A DNA stretch of 64,000 nucleotides from Prevotella sp. (GCA_017442825.1 JAFRYZ010000014.1:1-64000); one strand, 5' to 3'. Counted from the first letter of the stretch, positions 35,416 through 45,640 are shown. Notes: a model not told the origin generated them from the letters alone. Translations and numbers: made by a program.

Positions 35416-37833
35416 ATGGAAAAAAGATTGTTTTTAGCGGCTATCCTCTCCGTAAGTGTGATAGCCAACGGTTTTGCTGAGGGACGTTTGGTAAAGACAG
35501 ATAACAAGAAGCCTGTCGTTGCAGAGGCGGGATTGATGGCAGACACCTCCCGCGTCTTTGACATCGACGAGGTAGTGGTGGTTTCTCAGCCCAAGGAGGC
35601 TTTCCGGCTCCGTCTGCAGTCGTTGGCATCGACCTCCTTCTCTCAGAGCGACTTGCGTAGCATGCAGGCACAAGACTTGCGCGACCTTTCTGTTTACGTG
35701 CCCTCTTTTGTCATGCCTGCCTATGGCAGCCGACTCACCTCTTCTATATATGTGCGCGGCATAGGCTCACGCATCAACAGTCCCGTTATGGGCATCTATG
35801 TCGACGGTATGCCGATACAGAACAAGACCGCATTCAATTTCCACCTGTACGAAATAGACCGTGTCGATGTGTTGCGTGGTCCGCAAGGCACCCTCTACGG
35901 CATGAATACAGAGGGAGGACTCATCCGCCTCTACTCCAAGAACCCATTCGACTATCAGGGTACGGATGTCAACCTCAGTCTCGGAACGCATTTCTGGCGC
36001 AAGGCTGAAGTTGCCCACTACGGTAAGGTGAGCGATAAGTTCGCTTTCTCGCTTGCCGGTTTCTACGACGGTCAGAACGGCTTCCTGAAGAATGCCTACG
36101 ACAACAGCCGTGCCGACGACTTCAACGAGGCTGGCGGCAAGGCACGTCTCATGTTCCGTCCCACGAGCCGGTTGTCGTTAGACGTGATAGCAGACTACCA
36201 GTATGTCAACCAGCATGCCTTTCCTTACGGATTGCTGGACAGGGAGAGTGGCGAGACTGCCGACTACAACACCAACCTTCGCAACTCCTACCGTCGCAAC
36301 CTGCTGAACACAGGGCTCAACATCAACTACCGCGGCAACGGCTATGAGCTTACTTCCAGCACCTCCTACCAGTATTTGCGCGACTACATGCTGATGGACA
36401 TCGACTATAGTCCGCGTGACGTGAACTGGCTGGAGCAGCACCAGCTGAAGAACGGGCTCACTCAGGAACTCGCCCTGAAGGGACAAACAGGGCTGTGGCA
36501 TTGGACGCTCGGCATGTTCGGCTCTTACGAATGGCTGAAGACTACCGCTCCCGTCCATTTCGGCACGGCGGTCACAGACCCTATCAGCAACGGTATCTAC
36601 ACGGCAATGTACAACGCCATGCTCCGCCGCATGACACCCGAACAGATTGAGCGCATGGGAGGCGTCAAGGTGAGCGCCTTCATGGACGTGCCGGGCTTGT
36701 TCCGTACACCCTCCTCCAACTTTGCCGTCTTCCATGAGTCCAACCTCAACCTCACCGACCGCCTGAAGGTTACCCTTGGCTTGCGCTACGACTACAGCCA
36801 TGCTCAGATAGACTTCGAGACGATGGCCATCACAGCCGTCACGGTGAAGGTCTTCGGTCAGGAGGCTACCAATGCCCTCACCTCTGCACTTAGCCGCCAC
36901 CATACGAGCGACTACAACCAGCTGCTGCCTAAGTTGGGTGTCAGCTACCAGTTCGGCAACCGCGGCAGCAACATCTATGCCACCGTCAGCAAGGGCTATC
37001 GTGCAGGCGGATATAACATCCAGATGTTCAGCGACGTGCTCCGCACAGAGATGGACGACCCGCAATACCGCAACATCGTCAGCAGCCGCAGCTACGATAT
37101 TCCCCACGACGATGAGGCGTATTCGGACATCATCAACACCATTTCCTACAAGCCCGAAACGTCGTGGAACTATGAGGTGGGTGCACATCTGAACCTCTTG
37201 GGCGATGCCCTTCATGCCGATGTGGCTGCCTACTACATGCAGATTCGCAACCAGCAGCTCACCATGATGGCAGGCAACTACGGTTACGGACGGGCTATGG
37301 TCAATGCCGGAAAGAGCTACAGTTGCGGAGCTGAGGTTGCCTTGCGAGGCCGTCTCCTTGACAACGCCCTGAGCTATTCGCTGAGCTACGGCTATACCCA
37401 TGCAGCCTTCAAAGACTACAAGGACGAGGAAACGGCAGAAGACGGCTCCGTCTTCGTCGTCGACTACAAAGACAAGCGGGTGCCTTTCGTGCCGGCACAT
37501 ACCTTCTCGGCCTCTGCCGACTACCGTTTCAGGACGGCTCTCGTGTCGCTGCCCAGCATCGTCGTGGGTGCCAATGTCACGGGACAGGGAAAGAGCTACT
37601 GGGACGTGCAGAACCTCTATGCGCAGAAGTTCTACGCCCTGTTGGGCGCGCATGTCGACCTGAACTGGCAGCTGTCTAAACTCTCCGGCATGCTGTCCTT
37701 TTGGGGCCGCAACCTGACAAATACGAAATACAACACCTTTGCCTTCCCCATCAAGGAAGAGTCTGCCAGTCCGCATTATGCCCAGAAAGGCAACAGCATA
37801 CAATTAGGCGTAGACGTGAAGTTGCATTTCTAA
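35416..37833 (+). CDS. TonB-dependent outer-membrane receptor
   Basis: About 805 residues (an in-frame ATG at 35404 adds four). Signal peptide MEKRLFLAAILSVSVIANGFAEG, a TonB-box-like segment (FDIDEVVVVSQP), plug domain (LRDLSVYVPSFVMPAYGSRLTSSIYVRGIGSR, IDRVDVLRGPQGTLYGMNTEGGLIRLYSKNP) and a 22-strand barrel ending in Phe (VDVKLHF). The plug resembles receptors of the iron-complex class. No SusD, kinase or periplasmic binding gene is next to it. Ligand unknown; the BtuF/BtuC-like genes at 57.8-60.2 kb are too distant to link. Confidence 0.88.
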   Translation: MEKRLFLAAILSVSVIANGFAEGRLVKTDNKKPVVAEAGLMADTSRVFDIDEVVVVSQPKEAFRLRLQSLASTSFSQSDLRSMQAQDLRDLSVYVPSFVMPAYGSRLTSSIYVRGIGSRINSPVMGIYVDGMPIQNKTAFNFHLYEIDRVDVLRGPQGTLYGMNTEGGLIRLYSKNPFDYQGTDVNLSLGTHFWRKAEVAHYGKVSDKFAFSLAGFYDGQNGFLKNAYDNSRADDFNEAGGKARLMFRPTSRLSLDVIADYQYVNQHAFPYGLLDRESGETADYNTNLRNSYRRNLLNTGLNINYRGNGYELTSSTSYQYLRDYMLMDIDYSPRDVNWLEQHQLKNGLTQELALKGQTGLWHWTLGMFGSYEWLKTTAPVHFGTAVTDPISNGIYTAMYNAMLRRMTPEQIERMGGVKVSAFMDVPGLFRTPSSNFAVFHESNLNLTDRLKVTLGLRYDYSHAQIDFETMAITAVTVKVFGQEATNALTSALSRHHTSDYNQLLPKLGVSYQFGNRGSNIYATVSKGYRAGGYNIQMFSDVLRTEMDDPQYRNIVSSRSYDIPHDDEAYSDIINTISYKPETSWNYEVGAHLNLLGDALHADVAAYYMQIRNQQLTMMAGNYGYGRAMVNAGKSYSCGAEVALRGRLLDNALSYSLSYGYTHAAFKDYKDEETAEDGSVFVVDYKDKRVPFVPAHTFSASADYRFRTALVSLPSIVVGANVTGQGKSYWDVQNLYAQKFYALLGAHVDLNWQLSKLSGMLSFWGRNLTNTKYNTFAFPIKEESASPHYAQKGNSIQLGVDVKLHF

Positions 37834-37940
37834 GCAGGCATCAAGCACGTTTCGTCTGCCCTTTGGCTTCACGAAAGTGTTGTTATCTCTGTGTCTTAGA
37901 TACTTGCGTTCGACAAATCAAAAGGAAAATAAGTATTCCT

Positions 37941-37971
37941 TTTGATTTGTGCTCACTTAATCGTATCTTTG
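37941..37971 (+). promoter_or_regulatory. Promoter of the Ca-type P-ATPase
   Basis: TTTG at 37941-37944, a 19-bp spacer and TATCTTTG at 37964-37971. The start codon at 37996 gives a 5' UTR of about 18 nt. Confidence 0.75.
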
Positions 37972-37995
37972 CACCCATAAAAGGCAGAGACTCTT

Positions 37996-40719
37996 ATGGG
38001 AAAAAAACAACAATATGCGGGATTGACCGACGGACAAGTGGCAGAAAGCAGGCGGCAGTATGGTGAAAACGTGCTGACACCACCTCAGCGTGAACCGCTG
38101 TGGCGCAAGTTCCTGGCAAAGTTCTCCGATCCGCTCATCGTCATCCTCCTCGTTGCCGGTGTTTTCAGCATCGGCATCAGCTTCTATGAATTTCTTGCAC
38201 TCGGTGAAGGGCATGCGGTCTTCTTCGAGCCCGTCGGCATCTTCATCGCCATCCTCCTGGCAACAGGTCTTGCATTCCTTTTCGAATATAAGGCAGACCG
38301 TGAGTTTGCACTTCTCAACCAGGTCAACGACGACGAACCCGTTCAGGTGTTCCGTAACGGCGAGTGGCACCAGATAGCCAAGCGTGAGGTTGTCGTGGGC
38401 GACATCGTGCGTCTGGAGACGGGTATGGAGATACCTGCCGACGGCACCCTCATAGAGTCTACTACGCTCATGGTCGACGAGTCGAGTCTTACGGGTGAGC
38501 CTGTTGCCGAGAAAGCCCCCCTCTGTCCCGGCCCAGAAGAAGCCACCCTCAGTTTCCACCCTGAAGAGGGAGGGCAGGACGTTAGTGTGGATGGGGCTAC
38601 TTATCCCGCCCATATCGTGCTGCGCGGCACGAAGGTGATGGAAGGCTACGGCATCTTCCATGTAGACCATGTGGGTGATGCTACGGAGAACGGCAAGGTG
38701 TTCACGGCAGCTCAGATAGACGACAGCGTGAAGACGCCGCTCAACGAGCAGCTGGAGCGTCTTGGCAGTCTTATTTCCAAGTTGTCCTACCTCATCGCCT
38801 CGCTCGTCGTGGTGGCACGTCTTGCCGACTTCCTCCTGACCGAGCCGTTCAGTCTTGTCAGCTTCATCGCCTATGTGCTCCAGACCGTCATGATAGCCGT
38901 GACGCTCATCGTCGTTGCCGTTCCCGAAGGGCTGCCTATGGCAGTAACCCTGAGCCTTGCCTACAGCATGCGCCGCATGCTCAAGACCAACAACCTGGTG
39001 CGCAAGATGCATGCCTGCGAGACGATGGGTGCCGCCACGGTAATCTGTACAGACAAGACGGGCACCCTTACGCAGAACCGCATGACTGTGGAAGAGATGT
39101 TTGTTGTAGCCCATCCCCAACCCCTCCCAAAGGGAGAGGATGGGGGCAGGCTTTCATTATATCAGAATATCGCCGTGAACTCGACAGCCGAGCTGTCTGG
39201 CGGCGAAGTCATCGGTAACCCTACGGAGGGTGCCTTGTTGTTGTGGCTGAGAGAGCAGGGAGCCGATTATCAGGAGCTGCGCCGCCAGGTGGAAATCGTC
39301 GCTCAGGAGCCGTTCAACACCGAGCGCAAATACATGACCACGACCGTCCGCCCAACCTTGGGCAGCTTGCAAGGCAAGACCGCTCGACCGGAGGCCGCTT
39401 GCAAGGCAAGGACTTTCCTCAAGGGTGCGCCAGAGATTGTGCTGTCGAAGTGCCGGCTCAGCGATGAAGAGCGTGAGCGTTGCAACCGTAAGCTGGCTGA
39501 ATGGCAGTCAAAGGCGATGCGTACGTTGGCGTTTGCCGAGGGAGACATGCTCCAAGCCCTTGTAGCCATCAGCGACCCGGTCCGTCCCGATGTTCCGGCA
39601 GCTGTCCGCGAGTGTCTCGATGCCGGCATCGACGTGAAGATTGTCACGGGCGACACCATCGGAACCGCTGCGAAGATAGCGCGGCAGGTGGGCGTGGTAA
39701 ATGAAGAATGCAGGATGAAGAATGAAGAATCATCCTCTTTCATTACCGGACCTGAGCTTGCCGCCCTGAGCGACGAGGAGCTGCGCGAACGGGCAAAAGA
39801 CCTGAAGGTGATAGCGCGTGCGCGTCCGATGGACAAGAAGCGGCTGGTAGAGGCGTTGCAGGCAAGGGGTGAGGTGGTAGCCGTCACCGGCGACGGCACC
39901 AACGACGCTCCTGCGCTGAAGGTGGCTCACGTAGGCTTGTCGATGGGCGACGGCACGTCGGTAGCCAAGGAAGCCTCCGACATCACCATCATCGACAACT
40001 CCTTCTCCAGCATAGGCAGGGCCGTGATGTGGGGTCGTTCGCTCTATCGCAACATCCAGCGTTTCATCCTCTTCCAGATGACCGTCAACGTGGTGGCTTG
40101 TCTCATCGTGTTTATTGGAGCTCTTTTCGATACTCAGTCGCCCCTCTCTGTGACGCAGATGTTGTGGGTCAACCTCATCATGGATACTTTTGCGGCTATG
40201 GCGCTGGCCTCTCTGCCTCCTTCGGAGTCTGTGATGAAGGAGCGTCCGCGCGACCGTAGTCGTTTTATCATCAGTCGTCCTATGAAACAGTTTATCCTTG
40301 GTGTCGGACTGACTTTCACGGTTGTCCTTATGGTCTTTTTCATCATATTCGAAAATACCCCTGGTGACTCTGTCGTTCCCATTTCCGAGACAGTAAAAAA
40401 AGGCTTTAGTCTCCGTGAACATAGCCTCTTCTTTACCATTTTCGTGATGTTACAGTTCTGGAACCTTTTCAATGCAAAGTCTTTTCTTACGGGCAAGAGT
40501 GCCTTCCATCAGTTGGGCGAGAGTAAAGAGTTCCTTTTTATTGTTATGCTGATATTTATCGGACAGGTACTCATCGTTCAGTTTGGCGGTGCTATGTTTA
40601 ACGTTGAAGCTTTGTCGTTACGTGACTGGTTGCTCATTACCGTCAACACCTCTGTTGTATTCCTCTTTGGCGAGCTCTATCGCATATTGAGAAAGAAAAG
40701 AAGCTGCAGTACTGCATAG
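37996..40719 (+). CDS. P-type ATPase, calcium-translocating (PMCA-like) with in-frame repeat insertions
   Basis: 907 residues. Phosphorylation motif DKTGTLTQNRM, TGEP actuator motif (ESSLTGEPVAEK), KGAPE nucleotide motif, TGDGTNDAPALK hinge and PEGLP in M4 as in Ca ATPases. Ten membrane segments are visible. Four segments look like repeat-derived insertions: about 176-205 (LCPGPEEATLSFHPEEGG...), 372-387 (AHPQPLPKGEDGGRLSL), 454-472 (PTLGSLQGKTARPEAACKA) and 569-581 (NEECRMKNEESSS). All keep the frame and fall in cytoplasmic surface loops, so the pump probably still works. Substrate inferred from PEGLP only. Confidence 0.92.
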   Translation: MGKKQQYAGLTDGQVAESRRQYGENVLTPPQREPLWRKFLAKFSDPLIVILLVAGVFSIGISFYEFLALGEGHAVFFEPVGIFIAILLATGLAFLFEYKADREFALLNQVNDDEPVQVFRNGEWHQIAKREVVVGDIVRLETGMEIPADGTLIESTTLMVDESSLTGEPVAEKAPLCPGPEEATLSFHPEEGGQDVSVDGATYPAHIVLRGTKVMEGYGIFHVDHVGDATENGKVFTAAQIDDSVKTPLNEQLERLGSLISKLSYLIASLVVVARLADFLLTEPFSLVSFIAYVLQTVMIAVTLIVVAVPEGLPMAVTLSLAYSMRRMLKTNNLVRKMHACETMGAATVICTDKTGTLTQNRMTVEEMFVVAHPQPLPKGEDGGRLSLYQNIAVNSTAELSGGEVIGNPTEGALLLWLREQGADYQELRRQVEIVAQEPFNTERKYMTTTVRPTLGSLQGKTARPEAACKARTFLKGAPEIVLSKCRLSDEERERCNRKLAEWQSKAMRTLAFAEGDMLQALVAISDPVRPDVPAAVRECLDAGIDVKIVTGDTIGTAAKIARQVGVVNEECRMKNEESSSFITGPELAALSDEELRERAKDLKVIARARPMDKKRLVEALQARGEVVAVTGDGTNDAPALKVAHVGLSMGDGTSVAKEASDITIIDNSFSSIGRAVMWGRSLYRNIQRFILFQMTVNVVACLIVFIGALFDTQSPLSVTQMLWVNLIMDTFAAMALASLPPSESVMKERPRDRSRFIISRPMKQFILGVGLTFTVVLMVFFIIFENTPGDSVVPISETVKKGFSLREHSLFFTIFVMLQFWNLFNAKSFLTGKSAFHQLGESKEFLFIVMLIFIGQVLIVQFGGAMFNVEALSLRDWLLITVNTSVVFLFGELYRILRKKRSCSTA
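38563..38600 (+). repeat. G-rich repeat segment inside the P-ATPase gene
   Basis: GGGAGGGC...GA-GTTAGT...GGGGCT; a similar segment lies in frame in the U32 gene at 32753-32790. In both genes it encodes GG-[RQ]-[ED]-V-S-x-x-G-A. Confidence 0.6.
39699..39745 (+). repeat. ATGAAGA-type repeat inside the P-ATPase gene
   Basis: Contains ATGAAGAATGAAGAATCAT, identical over 19 bp to the hemW insertion (minus strand, about 60724-60742). It is in the same reading frame, giving NEECRMKNEES here and NEACRMKNEES in HemW. Confidence 0.75.
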
Positions 40720-40780
40720 GTTGATGAGTAATCAGAGGAAGAGTACAAAAATAAAGCCGAACAACAAAATACACTAATAA

Positions 40781-41275
40781 ATGAGCATGATGAAAATGAA
40801 ATTGTTGTTTATCTGTTTGGGAAATATTTGTCGCTCTCCGGCAGCAGAGGGCATCATGAGGAAGATGGTAGAGGAGAGGGCACTCTCTAATGACATTATA
40901 GTAGATTCGGCTGGCATCGGATTGTGGCATGTGGGCGAGATGCCCGATTCTCGTATGCGCAAGCATGCAGCCCTACGCGGCTATGACTTGTCGCCTTTGC
41001 GTGCTCGTCAGTTCCGTGCTGACGATTTCCAAAAATTCGACTATATCATCGTGATGGATGAAGAGAACTATCATGACGTGTTGGAGCGAGGTGGGGTATA
41101 TGCTGATGCCCGGAAAGTGTTGCGCATGAAAGATTACTTCATCAGGTACAAGGGACAGCAGAGTGTTCCCGACCCCTATTATGGTGGTGCAGAAGGATTT
41201 GAGCGAGCGCTCAACCTGATTGAAGACGGTTGTGAAGGACTGTTCGTAGATGTAGTAAAAAAAATAAAAGGTTGA
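40781..41275 (+). CDS. Low-molecular-weight protein tyrosine phosphatase
   Basis: 164 residues. The P-loop is C12-L-G-N-I-C-R18-S (C-x5-R), followed by SPAAEGIM, and the catalytic acid loop is VPDPYYGG near residue 129. It hydrolyses phosphotyrosine; in bacteria it often counteracts tyrosine kinases of polysaccharide export, but no such genes are nearby. Several Met codons (40781, 40787, 40790, 40796) could serve as start. A terminator overlaps the stop codon. Confidence 0.93.
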   Translation: MSMMKMKLLFICLGNICRSPAAEGIMRKMVEERALSNDIIVDSAGIGLWHVGEMPDSRMRKHAALRGYDLSPLRARQFRADDFQKFDYIIVMDEENYHDVLERGGVYADARKVLRMKDYFIRYKGQQSVPDPYYGGAEGFERALNLIEDGCEGLFVDVVKKIKG

Positions 41276-41297
41276 GCGGGTAGCCCAACCTTTTTAA
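41266..41297 (+). terminator. Terminator between the phosphatase and the small lipoprotein gene
   Basis: AAAAGGTTG pairs with CAACCTTTT around GCGGGTAGC, with T and A runs on both sides. It serves both convergent genes. Confidence 0.8.
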
Positions 41298-41303
41298 TTG
41301 TTT

Positions 41304-41831
41304 TTATTTCAGTTTGATACTTTCAACTACAGGTTTTACTGCTTCATTTTCTGGGTCGATGTAGATGGTCTCTACTTCCAGCAAACGTCCTCCGTCAAGT
41401 TGTGCGAAGCAGTTGTTCAGACCATTGCTGCCACGAACGGTAGTGAAGGTCCAGTTGCCAGCCTTGTAGTCTGCACCCTTCTTGTAAGTATCACTACCTT
41501 TTGTCAAATATTCAATAGCCTCTTGCATTTTCTTTTCCTTGTGCACCTTCACCCTGATAGCAGGTTTGAAAGTTTCTGTAGAGTTTACATCTTCCATGCG
41601 GACATCCTTGTGGGCATCCCAAGTGGTATCAACTTCAACCTTCCAACCTTCTGGAGCTGTGACGCTGAAGAACGCTGTTTCGGCATCTCTACTCTGAGGA
41701 GCTTCAGCCTGTGCTGGTTGTTCAGCCTTAGTAGAGTCAGCATCTTTAGTCTCGTTTCCACTTTTGTTTCCACATGCTGCCATTACGCATACAGCTGCTG
41801 CAGCAATGGCAAATTGATAAAACTTTCTCAT
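41304..41831 (-). CDS. Small lipoprotein, function unknown
   Basis: 175 residues. Lipoprotein signal MRKFYQFAIAAAAVCVMAAC, a Lys/Asp/Glu/Ala/Gln-rich tether (about 21-50), then one compact domain with WKVEVDTTWDAHKDV, AIEYLTKG, GNWTFTTVRGSNGLNNCFAQLDGGRLLEVETIYI. It ends in a beta-strand typical of small PsbP/YcnI-like folds, but I do not recognise the family. A good promoter lies upstream, so it is expressed alone. Confidence 0.75.
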   Translation of the reverse strand: MRKFYQFAIAAAAVCVMAACGNKSGNETKDADSTKAEQPAQAEAPQSRDAETAFFSVTAPEGWKVEVDTTWDAHKDVRMEDVNSTETFKPAIRVKVHKEKKMQEAIEYLTKGSDTYKKGADYKAGNWTFTTVRGSNGLNNCFAQLDGGRLLEVETIYIDPENEAVKPVVESIKLK

Positions 41832-41898
41832 AACAATTAGTGTTTTTAATTAGATAATAATTGGTCTGTAAACCGCATTGGGTGCTGGTTTAACATCG

Positions 41899-41929
41899 CA
41901 AAGGTACACCTTTTTGTTATAAATACAAA
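41899..41929 (-). promoter_or_regulatory. Promoter of the small lipoprotein gene
   Basis: Minus strand: TTTG at 41926-41929, a 19-bp spacer and TACCTTTG at 41899-41906. Confidence 0.75.
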
Positions 41930-41980
41930 CTATTTGATAAGAAAATAAATGTTAATACTTTCGATTTGATAATTTTTTGC

Positions 41981-41988
41981 TAACTTTG
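41981..41988 (+). promoter_or_regulatory. -7 box of icd-acn-gltA
   Basis: TAACTTTG followed by CAGCCC, 33 nt before the icd start codon. The -33 region is poor. Confidence 0.55.
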
Positions 41989-42020
41989 CAGCCCAAATAA
42001 CGTATATATACAACACGAAT

Positions 42021-43232
42021 ATGAACAGGATAAAGATGACGACTCCTTTGGTGGAGATGGATGGTGATGAGATGACTCGCATCCTTTGGAAAATGATTAA
42101 GGAAGAACTGATACTTCCTTTTGTAGATTTGAAGGCTGAATACTATGACCTGGGACTGCCTGAACGTGACAAGACGAACGACCAGGTGACTATTGACTCG
42201 GCTGAGGCTACGAAGAAATATGGTGTGGCTGTGAAGTGTGCCACCATTACGCCGAATGCACAGCGTATGGAGGAGTACAAACTGCACCAGATGTGGAAGA
42301 GTCCGAATGGTACCATTCGTAGTATTCTCGATGGTACGGTGTTCCGTGCGCCGATTACGATTCCAAGCATTCATCCCTGTGTCAAGAACTGGGAAAAGCC
42401 TATCACTATTGCCCGTCATGCTTACGGCGATGTGTATAAGAGTGTAGAGATACGCACAACGGAGCCTGGTGTTGCCAAGTTGGTCTTCGAAGGTGAAAGT
42501 GGCAAGCGCGAGGAGATTGTCGTTCATGAGTTCAAGGGGGCTGGTGTCGTTCAGGGTATGCACAACACGGACAAGTCTATCCGTTCGTTTGCACACTCTT
42601 GTTTCAAGTTTGCTGTTGACACAAAACAAGACCTTTGGTTTGCCACAAAGGATACCATTTCAAAGAAATACGACGCTCAGTTCCGCGAAATATTCCAAGA
42701 AGTATATGACCAGGAATACAAGGCTGAGTTCGAGAAACTCGGCATAGAGTATTTCTATACGCTCATTGACGATGCCGTTGCACGTGTCATCCGTTCGAAA
42801 GGCGGCTTTATCTGGGCTTGCAAGAACTACGATGGCGATGTGATGAGCGACATGCTCTCTACGGCTTTCGGCTCGCTGGCGATGATGACGAGTGTCCTGG
42901 TCAGTCCGGAAGGCAACTACGAGTATGAGGCAGCCCATGGAACGGTGACGCGTCACTACTATAGATACTTGAAGGGGGAAGAGACTTCAACCAACCCGAT
43001 GGCTACCATCTTCGCATGGAGTGGGGCGCTGCGCAAGCGTGGTGAGCTTGATGGTCTGAACGATCTCGTGAACTTTGCCGACCAACTGGAGGCAGCCTGC
43101 TTCGATACGCTGAACGAAGGTATCGTGACGAAAGACTTGGTGAACTTGATGGAGTGCGTTACGCCGAAGGCTGTCAACTCTGCTGATTTTATCAAGGCAA
43201 TCCGCGAAAGATTGGAGAAGAGGTTCAACTAA
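42021..43232 (+). CDS. icd: NADP-dependent isocitrate dehydrogenase (eukaryote-like type)
   Basis: 403 residues. [26 protein letters not shown] at the N-terminus, [17 protein letters not shown] (substrate loop), [32 protein letters not shown] and [15 protein letters not shown] are diagnostic of the homodimeric NADP enzyme found in mitochondria and many Bacteroidetes. It converts isocitrate to 2-oxoglutarate. First of three genes that run citrate synthesis to 2-oxoglutarate. Confidence 0.96.
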   Translation: MNRIKMTTPLVEMDGDEMTRILWKMIKEELILPFVDLKAEYYDLGLPERDKTNDQVTIDSAEATKKYGVAVKCATITPNAQRMEEYKLHQMWKSPNGTIRSILDGTVFRAPITIPSIHPCVKNWEKPITIARHAYGDVYKSVEIRTTEPGVAKLVFEGESGKREEIVVHEFKGAGVVQGMHNTDKSIRSFAHSCFKFAVDTKQDLWFATKDTISKKYDAQFREIFQEVYDQEYKAEFEKLGIEYFYTLIDDAVARVIRSKGGFIWACKNYDGDVMSDMLSTAFGSLAMMTSVLVSPEGNYEYEAAHGTVTRHYYRYLKGEETSTNPMATIFAWSGALRKRGELDGLNDLVNFADQLEAACFDTLNEGIVTKDLVNLMECVTPKAVNSADFIKAIRERLEKRFN

Positions 43233-43280
43233 AGACTTTAAAGTCCTTAAAGTCCTTAAGGTCGTTAAGGTCGTTATTAA
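43233..43280. repeat. 9-bp degenerate tandem array between icd and aconitase
   Basis: Units TTAAAGTCC, TTAAAGTCC, TTAAGGTCG, TTAAGGTCG; same architecture as the arrays at 31448 and 45588 but a different unit. Confidence 0.65.
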
Positions 43281-43296
43281 AAAAACAGAAACAAAA

Positions 43297-45546
43297 ATGG
43301 TATTAGATATAGATATGTTGAAAGCCTTCTATGCTGACTATGGTCAGACGGTAGAGGCAGCACGAAAGGTGCTAGGGCGTCCGATGACGTACGCAGAGAA
43401 AGTGCTCTACGCACATTTGTTTGATAAGAATGCCGTGAAGGCGTATAAACGTGGTGAGGATTATGTTGATTTCCGTCCGAACCGTGTTGCTATGCAGGAT
43501 GCTACGGCACAGATGGCGCTGTTGCAGTTTATGAATGCCGGCAAGGACAAGGTAGCTGTGCCATCGTCAGTTCATTGCGACCACTTGATTCGTGCCGATG
43601 TGGGTGTGGAGAAAGACTTGCCTGCAGCACGTCAGACCAATAAGGAGGTCTACGACTTCCTCGGCAGCGTCTCCCAGAAATACGGCATCGGCTTTTGGGG
43701 ACCTGGTGCCGGCATCATTCATCAGGTGGTGCTCGAAAACTACGCCTTCCCGGGCGGCATGATGGTAGGAACAGACTCCCACACGCCCAATGCCGGCGGA
43801 CTGGGAATGGTAGCCGTAGGCGTTGGCGGTGCCGATGCCGTTGACGTGCTGACCGGGCAGCCCTGGGAGCTGAAGATGCCAAGGCTCATCGGCGTACACC
43901 TCACGGGAAAGCTCAGCGGATGGGCTTCGCCGAAGGATGTCATCTTGAAGATTTTGGGAATCCTTACCGTGAAGGGGGGAACTAATTCTATTTTGGAATA
44001 CTTTGGTGAGGGTGTTGCCACCATGTCTGCTACAGGAAGGGCAACGATTTGTAATATGGGTGCCGAACTGGGTGCAACATGTTCTATCTTCCCCTTCGAT
44101 AGCAAGACCGCAGAATATCTGTGCCAGACGGGAAGACAGGAGATTGCTGATATGGCAGTGAATAATGCCAAAGAACTATGCGCGGATGATGAGGTAATGG
44201 CTTGCCCATCAAAATATTACGATCAGATTCTCGAGATTAACTTGAGCGAAATAGAACCGCACCTGAACGGACCGTTTACTCCAGACGCTGCCACACCTAT
44301 CTCGGAAATGTCAGAGAAAGGTCCGAAGAACGACTACCCGATGACAGTGGAAGTGGGACTGATAGGTTCTTGTACCAATTCCAGCTACGAAGACTTAGCT
44401 CGTGCAGCCTCTATTGCTCGTCAGGCTAAGGAGAAGAATTTGGAAGTAAAGGCACAGCTTATCATCAATCCGGGTTCAGAACAGATACGCTATACGGCTG
44501 AGCGCGACGGTATTCTCGACGACCTGAAGGCTATTGGTGCCGTCATTATGACGAATGCCTGCGGACCTTGCATCGGGCAATGGAAACGGCATACAGATGA
44601 CAATGAGCGCAAGAATGCCATCGTGACATCGTTCAACCGCAACTTCCGCCGTCGTGCTGACGGGAACCCGAATACCTATGCCTTTATTGGCGGACCAGAG
44701 ATGACGGTGGCGTTGGCCTTGGCAGGGCGACTCGACTTCAATCCTGCTACGGACAGCATCGTTAACAAGGAGGGTGAAGAGGTGAGACTCGACGAGCCAA
44801 CGGGTGACGTCTTTCCTCCAAAGGGATTTGCCGTAGAGGATAAAGGGTTCATCGCACCATCTGATGGCAATGCCGATATAGAGGTTGTCATTAACCCGGC
44901 ATCGGATCGTCTGCAGAAATTGGAGCCGTTTAAGCCATGGGATGGTAACGATCTCCTGGATATGCCGCTTCTTATCAAGACACAGGGAAAGTGTACGACT
45001 GACCATATCTCGATGGCTGGACCGTGGCTGAAATTCCGCGGACACCTGCAGAACATTTCCGACAATTTGCTGATGGGTGCTGTGAATGCATTCAACGGAG
45101 AGTCGAACAAGGTGAAATGCCAGCTTTGCGGCAACTATGTGGAGGTGTCAACGGCAGCCAAGGCATATAAGGAGAAAGGCATATCCAGCATCGTCGTCGC
45201 TGAAGACAACTATGGTGAAGGTTCCAGTCGTGAGCATGCAGCCATGGAGCCGCGTTTCCTGAATGTAAAGGTAATTCTTGCCAAGAGTTTTGCCCGCATA
45301 CACGAGACCAACCTGAAGAAGCAGGGCATGCTGGCGCTCACCTTCGACAACAAGGACGACTACGACCGCGTACAGGAAAACGACCGCATCTCCCTGACAG
45401 GGCTCCGCGACTTTGCGCCGGGCAAGAAACTGACGGTGACGCTGAAGCACGAGGATGGTACAACAGAGAGCTTCATGGTGTGTCATACTTATAACGATGC
45501 ACAAATAGCATGGTTTAAGGCTGGCTCGGCTCTGAACTGCCACTAA
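43297..45546 (+). CDS. acn: Aconitate hydratase
   Basis: 749 residues, mitochondrial-type aconitase length. Substrate and cluster residues: [41 protein letters not shown] and [10 protein letters not shown] (the three Fe-S cysteines are in these last two motifs), and the swivel-domain motif [20 protein letters not shown]. It isomerises citrate to isocitrate with a 4Fe-4S cluster. Middle gene of the icd-acn-gltA set. Confidence 0.96.
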   Translation: MVLDIDMLKAFYADYGQTVEAARKVLGRPMTYAEKVLYAHLFDKNAVKAYKRGEDYVDFRPNRVAMQDATAQMALLQFMNAGKDKVAVPSSVHCDHLIRADVGVEKDLPAARQTNKEVYDFLGSVSQKYGIGFWGPGAGIIHQVVLENYAFPGGMMVGTDSHTPNAGGLGMVAVGVGGADAVDVLTGQPWELKMPRLIGVHLTGKLSGWASPKDVILKILGILTVKGGTNSILEYFGEGVATMSATGRATICNMGAELGATCSIFPFDSKTAEYLCQTGRQEIADMAVNNAKELCADDEVMACPSKYYDQILEINLSEIEPHLNGPFTPDAATPISEMSEKGPKNDYPMTVEVGLIGSCTNSSYEDLARAASIARQAKEKNLEVKAQLIINPGSEQIRYTAERDGILDDLKAIGAVIMTNACGPCIGQWKRHTDDNERKNAIVTSFNRNFRRRADGNPNTYAFIGGPEMTVALALAGRLDFNPATDSIVNKEGEEVRLDEPTGDVFPPKGFAVEDKGFIAPSDGNADIEVVINPASDRLQKLEPFKPWDGNDLLDMPLLIKTQGKCTTDHISMAGPWLKFRGHLQNISDNLLMGAVNAFNGESNKVKCQLCGNYVEVSTAAKAYKEKGISSIVVAEDNYGEGSSREHAAMEPRFLNVKVILAKSFARIHETNLKKQGMLALTFDNKDDYDRVQENDRISLTGLRDFAPGKKLTVTLKHEDGTTESFMVCHTYNDAQIAWFKAGSALNCH

Positions 45547-45549
45547 AAA

Positions 45550-45626
45550 GACCCCCTCTAACTCCCCCTGTTTAGGGGGAGGATACAGAGTAATCGGAAT
45601 AATCAGAATAGTCAGAGTCATCTGAT
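45550..45626. repeat. Hairpin plus 9-bp array between aconitase and citrate synthase
   Basis: CTCCCCCT...AGGGGGAG forms a hairpin at about 45563-45582. The array at 45588-45626 is the reverse complement of the ATTACTCCG-type array before metA. Confidence 0.65.
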
Positions 45627-45640
45627 AAAAGTTGATAGCA

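Noticed and set aside
36178..37803. Minus-strand open frame of about 541 codons opposite the second TonB receptor
   Set aside because: His/Val-rich nonsense translation, mirrored from the receptor codons.
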